Of a stretch of DNA of 64,000 nt, positions 10,701-24,400 are shown piece after piece (the first letter of the stretch is position 1; each line of letters begins with the position of its first letter). The stretch is from Symbiodinium natans. Lineage: Eukaryota > Sar > Dinophyceae > Suessiales > Symbiodiniaceae. Location of the stretch: assembly GCA_905221605.1 (NCBI GenBank), contig CAJNDS010002412.1, positions 1,691,386-1,755,385 of the forward strand. Direction: 5' to 3'. The notes beneath the pieces are model-generated. The model had not been told where the DNA came from. It saw only the letters and a list, made by a program, of their open reading frames with translations, and ran no database searches. The translations under genes were made by a program, and so were the position numbers.

Positions 10701-13700
10701 GTTGTGAAAGCTTGCCTCGATGATTTGAAAGCTTGCCTTGATGACAGTGGTGCCAATGAGGTGCCATCAGGTGGCCCGACGCCCTAAACCCTAAACCCTA
10801 AACCCTAAACCCTAAACCCTAAACCCTAAACCAGAAGCCCTCAGCCCAAACCTATAGTAGGGACCAAGTGAACCCTTTTTTTTTTTTTTTTTTTTTTTGG
10901 GGGGGGGGGGGGGGGCATGTACCCCATACTACGAAAATTCCTAGTAAGGTGCATGAACCCTAAACCCTAAACCCTAAACCCTAAACCCTAAACCCTTGCA
11001 GGGTTTCCTTTGGTGCCCTAACCTCCAAACCCCGCAAGACCACGGAAACGCTGCTGCTCCGAGCGTCGACATCCAGCACCTCCAGGTTCTCCAGCCCCTG
11101 ATTCTGGTTTAGGGTTTAGGGTTTAGGGTTTAGGGTTTAGGGTTTAGGGTTTAGGGTTTCGGGTTTAGGGTTTAGGGTTTAGGGTTTAGGGTTTATATAG
11201 GGGTTATGTGCCATGGACCTTTACGTATAATGTGGGAACCGCTTTTTTTCAAGCTTAAAACTTGCCTGTGCAAGTAGTTAAAGCACTAAACCGAAAATCA
11301 AACCAATCGTAAATTGCAAGTTCCTGCTCGCAAATTCCCTTGAACACAACACCAAACCAAATGCAAACATTAATTTCTGCAACGCGGACAAAACCTTTAG
11401 ACAGACTTTTTCAACCAAGAATACAAGTTTAACTCTGCCTTTACAAACACTTCAATCCAAAGTCCAAACCAAAGGAAACACAAGTGCTACGAATCAAACA
11501 TTGAATCTTGCCTGTGTAGACACTCGTAAACAAGAATCTGAAATAAAAGGTGGGCACGAAAAACCTGCCCTTACAAAACACAGAATATGTGACATAGATT
11601 TATATATGAGTGTATATATATATATGACGTATGGTTGTTGAAATCTTCAAGACATTGTTCGCTCAAAGCACTTGTTGTACAAGATGTATTCAACACGTAG
11701 TAGTCGTTGTCATATGACATACGGAAATGAAGTTTCGACTCTCACACTGGCACAAGGTGGGCGAGGCTGCTGGTCAATCTGGTGTAACCATATAACAAAT
11801 ACAAAAAACACAGGTGTTCTTTCATTTCCTATGAGAAGATAGAGGAGCTATTTCATCTCCTACTCAGAGATAGAGTAACTCTTTCGTAAACGAATAAGGG
11901 CGTCTTAATCTCCCGACACTGGGTAGGGGAGCTCACACCTCTACGATCTCCTATCTTCTATCTCAGTCTCGCAATAGGTCATGAGAGGCCTCCGCTAGCT
12001 TTGCGCAGGAAAAGAAAGATAGCTCTCTACTATGTCAACTTTTTCAGAAATAGCTTCTCTGTCAATGAAGAGGTCATAAGAGAAGCCCTTTATCTCTTCA
12101 TAAGAAATGACAGAGCCCTTCGAACTTTTTACGAGAGATCTCTCCTTTACCCTAAATAAAACAACTAAACATGTGAAGGCCTTTCTTTACTCCTTAAGTG
12201 GGGACATTACACAACTCATCAGTTTCTATCGTTTATGTGAGAGAGTCTATTCTATCTTTAAATGGGTCATCTGAAAGCTCCTCTGTCTCTTTGAAGGGGA
12301 TGAGTCTCTTCTGCAAGGGCTCCTCCAAGGTATCCCCGCTCTCCTTCTTTAGGGAATGACAGAGCTCCTTAGCCTTATTTACCCTTATTCCTCATGGCAG
12401 GCTGCATTGCTGGGGCCAAGGCGCGCAAGAAACTTCAAACCAGCAGAGCACGTCAGCATTTCCAGCCGATATGGTCTTGCAGCCGCTGCAGCTTCGTAGG
12501 GTGTGGTCTACGAGACATCTTGAACATGCGCACACATCGTCTCTCTTCTGCCGGTCTGGGACACAGAAGACAAGTTCCAACACCTGATCCCGAGCATCAT
12601 GTTCCTCACAAGTAGTGGTAGGCCCTTCACCATGGATTTTTGGGGGCTGGGAGTAGTTTTAACAGGCAACGCGAGGTGGGGTTGGACTGCGTAATCTTTC
12701 AAAAGTTTTTCTCCCACTTGAAGAAGTGTTTCCTAAAAAGAGATATCGGGAAGGATCTCTCATTTCCTCGAGAGAGGGATCTTTTATTGAAAAGAAAATA
12801 CATGAGGTTTTTCATGTTCCATTAGGAGACAGAGAGGTCTCTCATTCTGAATTAAAAGATCGAGGACATCGTTCATTTCCGTTTTTTCATCTGTTATGAG
12901 AAGGTAGGGGGGCGGGGGAGGGGGAATGGACTCTCTCATTTCCGACTGCGAGACAGAGGGGCATAGAGAGGATCTCTGATGTCTTCGAAAGAGAGATCCT
13001 CCACTCAGGAGGGACACAAGTTATTCCATTTCCAAAAGAATAGAGGAGCTCTTAATGCCCCATTTCTCATTATAAATAAACAGATGGGATGACATCGATT
13101 CGTTTCCATTCTGTTGTTCTTGTTTATCAAAGGTCTCTTCGTTTCCTACACAGGACTTCTTTTGATTCCTATGAGAAGATAGAAGGCTCTTCTTTCGTCT
13201 CCTACTCAGAGATAGAAGATTGCATTGGGTAATACAAAAGAAATCATAAGAGCTCTCTCATGTCCTCTCTTTTGTGTCTCGTCAATAGGTAGCTACCGTT
13301 TCCTATTTTTTACCTGAAAGAGCTTCTGTCTCTCGCAATAGGTCATGAGAGACCTCCTCTATCTTTTGGCAGGAAATGAAAGAGAGTTCTCTGCAATTTC
13401 TGTGTTTCAGAAATGTTTCTCAAGCAATAAGAGAAGCCGTTTGTCGCTTCATAGGCAACGACGGAGCTCTACTACCTTTTTTCTTGAGATCTCTCCTTTA
13501 CCCTCAATAAACGTTTTGAAGGGCCTTTCTCTATCCCTTAAATTGGACCCTAAGAATCCGGGCTACCCTAAGAATCCAAAGCTACCCTAAGAATCCAGGC
13601 TACCACCAAAACAAAAAAACGCAACCCTAAGAATGGGCTACCCCAAGAATCCAGGCTACCTTAAGAACCCAGGCTACTCTAAAACACCAGGCTGCCACCA

Positions 13701-16700
13701 AAAAGCAAGCTCAAGCCCAAGAATCCAGGCTTATCCTAAGAATACAGGCCACCCCTAAGAATCCAAGCTATCCTAAAAATCCAGACCACCACCAAACAAG
13801 AACTCAGCCCTAGGAATACAGGCTACCCTAAAAACCTTCCCTTAGAATCGAGTCTACCCTAAGAATCCAGGATACTAAAATAGAAAGTGAATGAACAAAG
13901 TGAAATGAACGCCCCCATTATCTTCTTTCTTTCGCTAAATCACAGATCATACGTTCATTTCATTCACTGTATCTGTTGAGATTAGTTGAAAGAAGACAAT
14001 AGTGTTTAAGGGGCGCGCAAAAAGAGAATACAAAGAACGCCCAGTTCATTCGTTCACATGCTCACTTCATTCTCGTATTAATATTGTAACCTCTGGAATG
14101 AATTCTGGGCTGTGAACAGAATACCATAAGTTAAAAATGCAAAAAAATAGAATTTATAAAACATAAAACAATTTCATTCTGGTGCCCCCCAAAAGAATTT
14201 AACTATTCAAATCAGGGATTTGAATAATTAAAGTATGTAAGTTCTGGGGCCTCCCAAAAGAATTTAATTATTGAAATCAGGGACTTAAATAATTAAATTA
14301 GAAAAATTCTGTGGCCTCCCAAAAGAATTTAATTATTCAAATCAGGGATTTGAATAATTAAATTGTTTATTTAAATTATTTAAATTATGTAAATGATTTA
14401 AATTATTTGAATTATCTAAATTATTTGAACGGTCTGGCTGTTGGAGGAATGAATTTATTTGAATAATTAAATTCGGTAGGCCCCAAAAATAAATTAAATA
14501 ATTTAAACAATTTAATTATTTAAATTATTTTGGGGCCCCAGAATTTAATTATTCAAATAAATTCAGTCCTCCAACAGCCAGACCATTTAAATAATTTCCA
14601 TAATTTAAATAGTTCACATGATTTAAATAATTTCATTATTCCTTCTTCCGCCTCATCCCCGCGCCCCTTCACAAGCAAACGAATTCCAAGCCCTCACAGG
14701 GGACATACTTCATCAGAGACGCGGGAGAGTTTGAAGTGAAGAAGTCTCGTTAAATAGCTTAATTCATTGAAGTAATGGAATTGTGTTAAATGAGTATCAC
14801 TTCCATGAGTAAATTATTTAAACTATTTAAAGTATTTAATTTGTAAAGCTTCCTTCTACACTTGAGCAAACAGGCTTTATAAATTGTATAAATTCTACAA
14901 AATTTATAAATTGTACAAATTTACCTAAAGAGTAAAATTTATAGAATTTATAAAATTTATAAAGTTTTGGGTTTCAGGCGTCCCGGGAAACTTTAAAATT
15001 TGTAAAACTTATAAAACTAATAAAACTTACAAATTTATGAAATTTATAAAGCTTCCTTCTACACTTGAGCAAACCAGGCTTTATAAATTTTATAAATTTT
15101 ATAAATTTCACCTTAAAGGGTAAAATTTAAAAAATTTATAAAATTTATAAAGTCTTGGGTTCAGGCGTCCCGGGAAACCTTTAAAATGTATAAAATTTAT
15201 AAAATGTATAAAATTTATAGAATTTATAAAATTTATAAAGCTTCCTTCTAAACTTGAGCAAACCAGGCTTTATAAATTTTATAAATTTTATAAATTTCGC
15301 CTTAAGGGTAAAATTTATAAAATTTATAAAATTTATAAAATTTATAAAATTTATAAAATTTATAAAGTTTTGGGTTCAGGCGTCCCGGGAAACCTTTACA
15401 ATTTATAAAATTTATAAAATTTATAAAATTTATAAAATTTATAAATTTATAAAATTTATAAAATTTAAAAAATTTATAAAATTTATAAAATTTATAAAAA
15501 TTAATAAAGCTTCCTTCTAAATTTGAGCAAACCAGGATTTATAAATTTTATAAATTTTATAAATTTCACCTTAAGGGTAAAATTTATAAAATTTATAAAA
15601 TTTATAAAGTCTTGGGTTCAGGCGTCCCGGGAAACCTTTAAAATTTATAAAATTTATAAAATTTATAAAATTCATAAAATTTATAAAATTTATAAAATTT
15701 ATAAAATTTATAAAATTTATAAAATTTATAAAGCTTCCTTCTAAACTTGAGCAAAGCAGGCTTTATAAATTTTATAAATTTTATAAATTTTATAAATTTC
15801 ACCTTAAAGGGTAAAATTTAAAAACTTTGTAAAATTTATAAAGTTTTGGGTTCAGGCGTCCCGGGAAACCTTTAAAATTTATAAAATTTATAAAATTTAT
15901 AAAATTTATAAAATTTATAAAGCTTCCTTCTAAATTTGAAAAAAACAGGCTTTATAAATTTTATAAATTTTATAAATTTCACCTTAAGGGTAAAATTTAT
16001 AAATTTTATAAAACTTATAAAGTTTTGGGTTCAGGCGTCCCGGGAAACCTTTAAAATTTATAAAATTTATAAAATTTATAAAATTTATAAAATTTATAAA
16101 ATTTATAAAATTTATAAAATTTATAAAGCTTCCTTCTAAACTTGAGCAAACCAGGCTTTATAATTTTTATAAACTTTATAAATTTTATAAATTTTATAAA
16201 TTTCACCTTAAGGGTAAAATTCATAAAATTTAAAAAATATAAAAAGTTTTGGGTTCAGGCGTCCCGGGAAACCTTTAAAATTTATAAAAATTATAAAATT
16301 TATAAAATTGATAAAATTTAAAAAACTTATAAAGCTTCCTTCTAAACTTGAGCAAACCAGGCTTTATAATTTTTATAAATTTTATAAATTTCACCTTAAG
16401 GGTAAACTTTATAAAAATTTATAAAAATTTAAAAAGTTTTGGGTTCAGGCGTCCCGGGAAACCTTTAAAATTTATAAAATTTATAAAATTTATAAAATTT
16501 ATAAAATTTGTAAAGCTTCCTTCTAAACTTGAGCAAACCAGGCTTTATAAATTTTATAAATTTTATAAATTTCACCTTAAGGGTAAAATTCATAAAATTT
16601 ATAAAATTTATAAAGTTTTGGGTTCAGGCGTCCCGGGAAACCTTTAAAAATTATAAAATTTATAAAATCTATAAAATTGATAAAATTTATAGAATTTATA

Positions 16701-19700
16701 AAGCTTCCTTCTAAACTTGAGCAAACCAGGCTGTTTAAATTTTATAAACTTTTATAAATTTTATAAATTTCACCTTAAAGGGTGAAATTTATAAAATTTA
16801 TAAAATTTATAAAGTTTTGGGTTCAGGCGTCCCGGGAAACCTTTAAAATTTAAAAAATTTATAAAATTTATAAAATTTATAAAATTTATAAAATTTATAA
16901 AATTTATAAAGCTTCCTTCTAAACTTGAGCAAACCAGGCTTTATAAATTTTATAAATTTTATAAATTGCACCTTAAAGGGTAAAATTTATAAATTTTATA
17001 AAATTTATAAAGTTTTGGGTTCAGGCGTCCCGGGAAACCTTTAAAATTTATAAAATTTATAAAATTTATAAAATTTATAAAATTTATAAAACTTATAAAA
17101 TTTATAAAAATTTATAAAATTTATAAAATTTATAAAATTTATAAAGCTTCCTTCTAAATTTGAGCAAACCAGGCTTTGTAAATTTTATAAATTTTATAAA
17201 TTTTACCTTAAAGGCAAATTTTATAAAATTTATAAAATCTATAAAGTTTTGGGTTCAGGCGTCCCGGGAAACCTTTAAAATTTATAAAATTTATAAAATT
17301 TATAAAAATTTTTAAAATTCATAAAATTTATAAAGCTTCCTTCTAAACTTGAGCAAGCCAGGCTTTATAAATTTATATATAAATTTTAAAAATTTCACCT
17401 TAAAGGGTAAAATTTATGAAATTTATAAAATTTATAAAGTTTTGGGTTCAGGCGTCCCGGGAAACCTTTAAAATTTATAAAATTTATAAAATGTATAAAA
17501 TTTATAAAATTTACAAAGCCTGGTTTGCTCAAGTTTAAAAGGAAGCTTCATAAATTTTATAAATTTTATAAATTTTTATAAATTTTATAAATTTTAAAGG
17601 TTTCCCGGGACGCCTGAACCCAAAACTTTATAAATTTTATAAATTTTATGAATTTTACCCTTAAGGTGAAATGTATAAAATTTATAAAATTTATGAAGCC
17701 TGGTTTGCTCAAGTTTAGAAGGAAGCTTTATAAATTTTATAAATTTATAAATTTTATAAACTTTATAAATTTTATAAATTTTATAAATTTTATAAGTTTT
17801 ATAAATTTTAAAGGTTTCCCGGGACGCCTGAACCCAAAACTTTATAAATTTTATGAATTTTATAAATTTTGCCCTTAAGGTGAAATTTATAAAATTTATG
17901 AAATTTATAAAGCCTGGTTTGCTCAAATTTAGAAGGAAGCTTTATAAATTTTATAAATTTTATAAATTTTATAAATTTTAAAGGTTTCCCGGGACGCCTG
18001 AACCCAAAACTTTATAAATTTTATAAATTATATAAATTTTACCCTTAAGGTGAAATTTAAAAAAATTTAAAAATTTATAAAATTTATAAAGCCTGGTTTG
18101 CTCAAGTTTAGAAGGAAGCTTTATAAATTTTGTAAATTTTATAAATTTTATAAATTTTATAAATTTTATAAATTCTATAAATTTTAAAGGTTTCCCGGGA
18201 CGCCTGAACCCAAAACTTTATAAATTTTATAGATTTTATAAATTTTATAAATTAAGGCGAAATTTCTAAAATTTATAAAATTCATAAAGCCTGGTTTGCT
18301 CAAGTTTAGAAGGAAGCTTTATAAATTTTATAAATTTTTATAAATTTTATAAATTTTAAAGGTTTCCCGGGACGCCTGAACCCAAAACTTTAAAAAAGTT
18401 CTATAAATTTTTATAAATTCTATAAATTTTAAAGGTTTCCCGGGACGCCTAAGCCCAAAACTTTATAAATTTTATAGATTTTAAAAATTTTATAAATTAA
18501 GGCGAAATTTCTAAAATTTATAAAATTTATAAAGCCTGGTTTGCTCAAGTTTAGAAGGAAGCTTTATAAATTTTATAAATTTTATAAATTTTAAAGGTTT
18601 CCCGGGACGCCTGAACCCAAAAAATTATAAATTTTATAAATTTTATAAATTTTACCCTTTAAGGTGAAATTTATAAAATTTATAAAATTTATAAAAATTT
18701 ATAAAGCCTGGTTTGCTCAAGTTTAGAAGGAAGCTTTATAAATTTCATAAATTTTATAAATTTTATAAATTTTATAAATTTTAAAGGTTTCCCGGGACGC
18801 CTGAACCCAAAACTTTATAAATTTTATAATTTTTTCCTTTAAGGTGAAATTTATAAAATTTATAAAAATTTATAAAGCCTGGTTTGCTCAAGTTTAGAAG
18901 GAAGCTTTATAAATTTTATAAATTTTATAAATTTTATAAATTTTATAAATTCTGTAGATTTTGCCTTAAGAGTAAAATTAATAAAATTTAAAAAGTGTAT
19001 TCCTTAAATATTTTAATTATAGATACCTATAAGTATATATATATATAGAGACATACAGAAGGGGATTTCCCACACTATACATAGAGGTCCTACGTACATA
19101 GGGGTTATAGAGGGTTGTAGAGGGTTTATATAGGGTTTATATGGGGCTTATAGGGCTTAAAGGGTTTGTAGTACAAAGGTTTATAGGGCTTATAGGGTTT
19201 ATAGGGTTTATAGGGTTTATAGGTTTTGTAGGGTTTGCAGGGCGTATAGGGTTTATAGGGTTTGTGGGGCTTAGGGCTTCGAAACTCACACTCGCACAAA
19301 ACAGGCAAGGCTCGGATGGTCCACGTCAGGTCGGGCTTGGGAGGGTTTCGGGTTTAGGGTTCAGGGTTTAGGGTTTGGGGTTTAGGGTTTGGGGTTTGGG
19401 GGTTCAGGGTTTCAGGGATTAGGGTTTGCTCAACGGACTCAGGGCTTTCGACGCGCACACTCGCGCAAGGCAGGTAAGGCAACGACACGACGGTCCACAG
19501 CATCAGGGCAAGCAAACTAGCTTTAGCAATTGCTTCGGGCTTAGGGTTTAGTGTTTAGGGTGGGGCATTTAGGGCCTGGAGCTGAAGAAGGGTGTCGATC
19601 CCGTCCAGACTAGGTGAGGACTGCCCGCAACTCTTTTCAACTCTCCCCTTCATGGCCTCCAGCGCGGGCATCTCCGTCAGATTGTTCGATGACAAGTAGA

Positions 19701-21399
19701 GCTCCTGTGCAACACATATGAAGCCACCCCAACCCCTAAACCCTAAACCCTGAACCCTAAACCCTGAACCCTAAACCCTAAACCCTAAAACCCCAAACCC
19801 CAAACCCTAAACCCTAAATCCCAGACAGCATCAGAATTGGGCTTAGGGTATGGGCAACCTGCGCTAGTGCACTTCTTGCCCTCATAAGCTAGGGGATAGG
19901 ATTAGGGAGACCCTTGGGGATATAGACCCTCTGAATCAGGTCCCTGTTTAAGAGAGCCAGAAGAGGGTTTAAGAAGGGTTTAGGGTTCAGGGTTTAGGGT
20001 TCAGGGTTTAGGGTTGACACGCTGTGGGCTCCCTTTTAAGGGCCCCCCTTTATCCTATCTAGGATCATAAGCATTGTCGTTGATGAACCCCTTCCGGCGG
20101 GCCGAAGCAAGCTCCGATGCACCCAACTCGAAAGTTTAGGGTTTAGGGTTTAGGGTTTAGGGTTTAGGGTTTAGGGTGGAACCATGAACCCCTAAGCCCT
20201 GAACCCCCAAAACTCCAAAACCCCTAAGCGCTAAACTCTAACCTCCCCCCTCCCCCCTAGCCCCCTAGCTCCCTCCTCCAGGTTGGGGAGATGCAAGGGT
20301 GGCATCTCGGAGAGCTTGTTGAACGTGAGGCTGACGATCATGAGCCTCAAGGTCGGGTTTGGGGTGTTTAGGGTTTGGGGTTTAGGGTTTAGGGTTTTGG
20401 GTTTAGGGTTTAGGGTTTGGGGTTTGGGGTTTAGGGTTTCAAGGTCGGGTTTCGACTCTCCCAACTGGCGCGCACGCAGGCAATCCAGGGTTCTCATGTC
20501 CCAAGGCACAGCGTACTAGCCGTGAGTAAAGATTGAATCTGAAGGTCGGGTTTCGACTCTCAAACTCGCACAAGGCCAGCAAGGCATCGGTTGGATCCAT
20601 AGGTCAGTGTAGGACGTTTAGGGTTTGGGGTGTTAAGGTATTCGGGGTTCAAGGTGGAACTCCGCAAACAGGTCTTAAGAGCAAACGGCTTGGAAGATAT
20701 TGGGGCTTCGGGCGACAAGCCAAAAAGCGGAAAGCTGTGGATTAAACCCTAAACCCTAAACCCTAATAACCCTAAACCCTGAAGCATGGCATGCGTCTAA
20801 AGATTACGGCACGAAAGGAGCCTTTTGTTCTCCTCGATGTCTGGAAACACCCGCAGCTGGTTCCTTGCTTGTCCAGGGATAACATCAGGCTTACGTTATG
20901 TTTAGGGTCTAGGGTTTAGGGTTTAGGGTTTAGGGTTTAGGGTTTAGGGTTTAGGGTTTAGGGTTTAGGGTTTAGGGTTTAGGGTTTAGGGTTTAGGGTT
21001 TAGGGTTTAGGGTTTAGGGTTTAGGGTTTAGGGTTTAGGGTTTATCGTTTAGGGTTTAGGGTTTTTTGAACACTCACCCTAGGCCCTAAACCCTCTATAG
21101 AGCCCGAACCCTTGTGGTGGCAGCCCTCGGGAAGACCAAAACAGGAGATGTGGCCAGGATTGTTAAGGCTACGAAATCGACTTTGCTTGGGTAGTTACTA
21201 ATCGGGTTTCGAATTATTACACTTGTTAGGGTTATCTGCGTAGAGGGTCACACCCCCCCCCCCCCCCACCCCTCGCGAAAAAAAAGGACTGGCCCAACAA
21301 AACAGAGGATCTGGTCAGCTGCCAGGTACTCCAGTTTCAGGTTTTTCTTGAAGGAGGGCAGCTCGGTGATCAGGTTCGCCCTTGGCACGCTTTTAGGGT

Positions 21400-21438
<39 letters not shown>

Positions 21439-24400
21439 CCAGGGGGAGGCACCTACTAGTCTACTAGTAGGAAAGAATTTTGGGGTTTAGGTTTGAGAGA
21501 GCACCTTCAGAGATCTAGAGCATGCCCACAAGGCTCTTCTGCGCGGAGCTTGCTGCTCTACATCGGCATCCTACACCCTAAGCTCCTACACCCGGTTGCA
21601 ACCCGAGCCCTAAATATCATAAAGGGTTCATAAACCTAGTCACTGGCGGACGATGGCACTCAGACCACATACATAGACCTTGCAACCACCTACTCCACGT
21701 GCTCTGTAAATTAAGCAGGAGGGGAAACTAGGTTCGACCCTGAGGGCCTCTGAAAAACAACTCCTACAAACCCTAAACCCTAAATACCTGAAGGTGGTGT
21801 AAAAACCCTAAACTCTCAACCCTAAACCCCTATAGAGTTTGGGGGAATCCTCTGAAACCCGATTCCCAACTGGACCGAGAGTGGCTCCACATTCAAGGAC
21901 TGCAGGGCGACGTTGGCTGACAGATCCTGAAGTGCTGAGGGCGCAGGGGCCTTGAAGATTTTCGGGTGCTATAGGTCTTCAGTCAGCCCTAAACCCTAAA
22001 CCCTAAACCCTAAACCCTAAACCCTAAACCCTAAACCCTAAACCCTAAACCCTAAACCCTAAACCCTAAACTTCTCCGGGCTTTAGGGCTACAGCATGTT
22101 AAGAGGCGAGGTGTTAGCCACACCCCCAAAACGCCTCCTGAATGATGAGTTCCAAGCCCTAAACCCTATACCTCAGACCCTAATCCCTAAACCCTGAGTT
22201 CTATCATTCCTATATCTCAACCCTAAACCCGGAACCCTAAACCCCACACCAAGAGCCGTGTGTTCCTAGAGAGCCTCGTGGTCCAGGAACCGTGTGGCCC
22301 CCTTCCAAACTCCACTTCCCAAAAGCCCCTGTGCGTTTAGGATTTAAAGGCTTTTAGGGTTTTTGGGGTTTTTGGGGTTTAGGGCATCTAGAGCTTTGAG
22401 GGGTTTTAGGGTGTGCTTAGGACTTTTCGGGCTTAGGGGCTTCCAGTGCCGTTTAGGCATTTTTGGGCTTCTTGGGGCTTAAACAGAAAGCAAGGGCAAG
22501 CGTCGGGAAGAACCTCCAGCTGACTGGCAGTGATTCGCAGATCGCGCAAGGCTGCCAGATGCTCCAGGGAAGGAAGCGACTTCAGCTGAGTGCCTGACAT
22601 GGACCTCAGCAAATGCCCAGAAAGGTTCTGGAGTTGATGTCTGTATGGGCTTAGGGTTAATTTGGGTACATAGGGTATATAGGGTTTATCAGGTTTGTAG
22701 GGTTTGTAAGGTTTATGAGGTCTATAGGGTTTAAAGGCTTTGTAGGGTTGATAGGGTTTAGGGATATGGGTTTCGGGTTAAGAGGGTACTTGCGCTTACA
22801 AAATTCAGCCGCGGGATCCACCCTGTGGAGTGTGTTTCTCTGAGCATTACATATTGGGTTGGCCTAAACTACTATTTGCCTATACGAACCCCCCACCCGC
22901 CCAACAAAAACAAATAACAACACGCATATATGTATATATATATATATATGTATATGTATATATTCTTCCTTATAAGGGAAATATGGGGATTGCTACCTTC
23001 TATTTTGTTGGGGGGCTCTTAAGCGAATGGTAGCTAACGCTAAGCCCCTAAGCCCTAAACTCACTCAGACAATTTTAAAAGGGTTTAGGGTTCAAGGGTT
23101 CCTACCTGGGAGTTCCTGTGGTGATTTGAAAGAAGTAGGGGTTGGAAGGATAGGGTTTAGGGTGTAGGGTTTAGGGTTAACCCTAAACCCTAAGCCCTAA
23201 ACCCTTAAAATAGGGGCGCCTTGTCTGAAACATAGCCGTGCCAGGGTTAGTCCTCGAGTCCCACAAGCCCAGGAGTACATGTGTCATATAGGGGCCTGGT
23301 TAATTCGAACAGTATTTTGGGCGGTTTTTCTAGCTAGTATAATTGCAAGTTTAGGTTTAGGGTTTAGGGTTGTATAGTTGCAAAAGGACTGTAAGGGAAC
23401 ACTACTAGTATTTATTCCGACCCCTATAGTAAGGTGATGTCGCGTACAGCAGCTATAGAAAGAGAAAGTACATGATCCCTAAACCCCAAACCCTAAACCC
23501 TAAGCCCTGGATCGAGCAAGACGAGAAAAGGAACCTGGACCCACCCACCCGCAATCCACCCCACCTGTCAGTCGGTCTCTCGACCCTAAACCCCTATGAA
23601 GCCCTATAAACCCCCTTTAAACCCCCATAAACCCCTATAAACCTCTATAAACCCCCATGAACCCCATAAACCCTACAAACCCTATGAACCCTAAACCCCT
23701 AAACCCTAAACTAAACCTTAAACCCTAACCCCTATAAGCCCCTGAACCCCAAGCTTCGGGACCCAGTTGCAGAAACTGGAGGTTGACGTTGTTCTCCAAC
23801 GACGGAAAGGCGTCAAGACCGGCGCACTTCTCCATCACAAAGCCCTGAACACAGCAGGCGTACTGTTCTTCTAAGCCCTGAACCCTAAACCCGAAGCTCT
23901 AAACCCTAAGCCCTAAGCCCTAAACCCTAAACCCTCCTGCCCCGCAAAAATTTTTCAAACCGGAACCCCACCTACCCTTCTCTTAATCCCGGAGCGCCCT
24001 GAAAACCTTTTGGGGCAGAAAGCGGCGCTGGCTTTGAAGGGGTTGGGTCGGCAAACCGGGTGATACATCAAGAAATGCTCAGAATACTACATACTACATA
24101 GGTTAGTCATCTAGCCTAAAAACTTTAACCTAAGACCCAATCCTAAACCCCAAACCCTAAGTCCTGAACCCTCTTGCTCCGAAAAAACTCCCAAACCGAA
24201 GCGCTAACGAAGGAACACAGCAAACATAACATTCCCAGAGCCGAACTCCGACAAAGTTGCGCATGCCCATTTTTTGACGCTCGAAATGCAGAAGTCAAGT
24301 TTCTGAGATATTTAAGGTTTGGGTTTGTTTTTCGCTCCCGCATACAGCTGGTCGAACGGCAGTTGTTCTCTGGAAAGAAAGGAAGAAAAAACGGCCCAGC

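Noticed and set aside
12392-12717. Overlapping frames on both strands of 60-73 residues
   Set aside because: Several frames are open at once and none shows family features or consistent splice sites.
15254-17926. Frames such as SKPGFINFINFINF in the AT-rich satellite
   Set aside because: They follow the satellite unit exactly and appear in both orientations; not genes.
14850-18965. CRISPR-like array
   Set aside because: Regularly recurring core, but the intervening DNA is the same variable 9-mer, not unique spacers, and the context is eukaryotic.
20475-20515. LRR exon reading MRTLDCLRARQL
   Set aside because: Most of it is a copy of a short dispersed repeat motif seen elsewhere.
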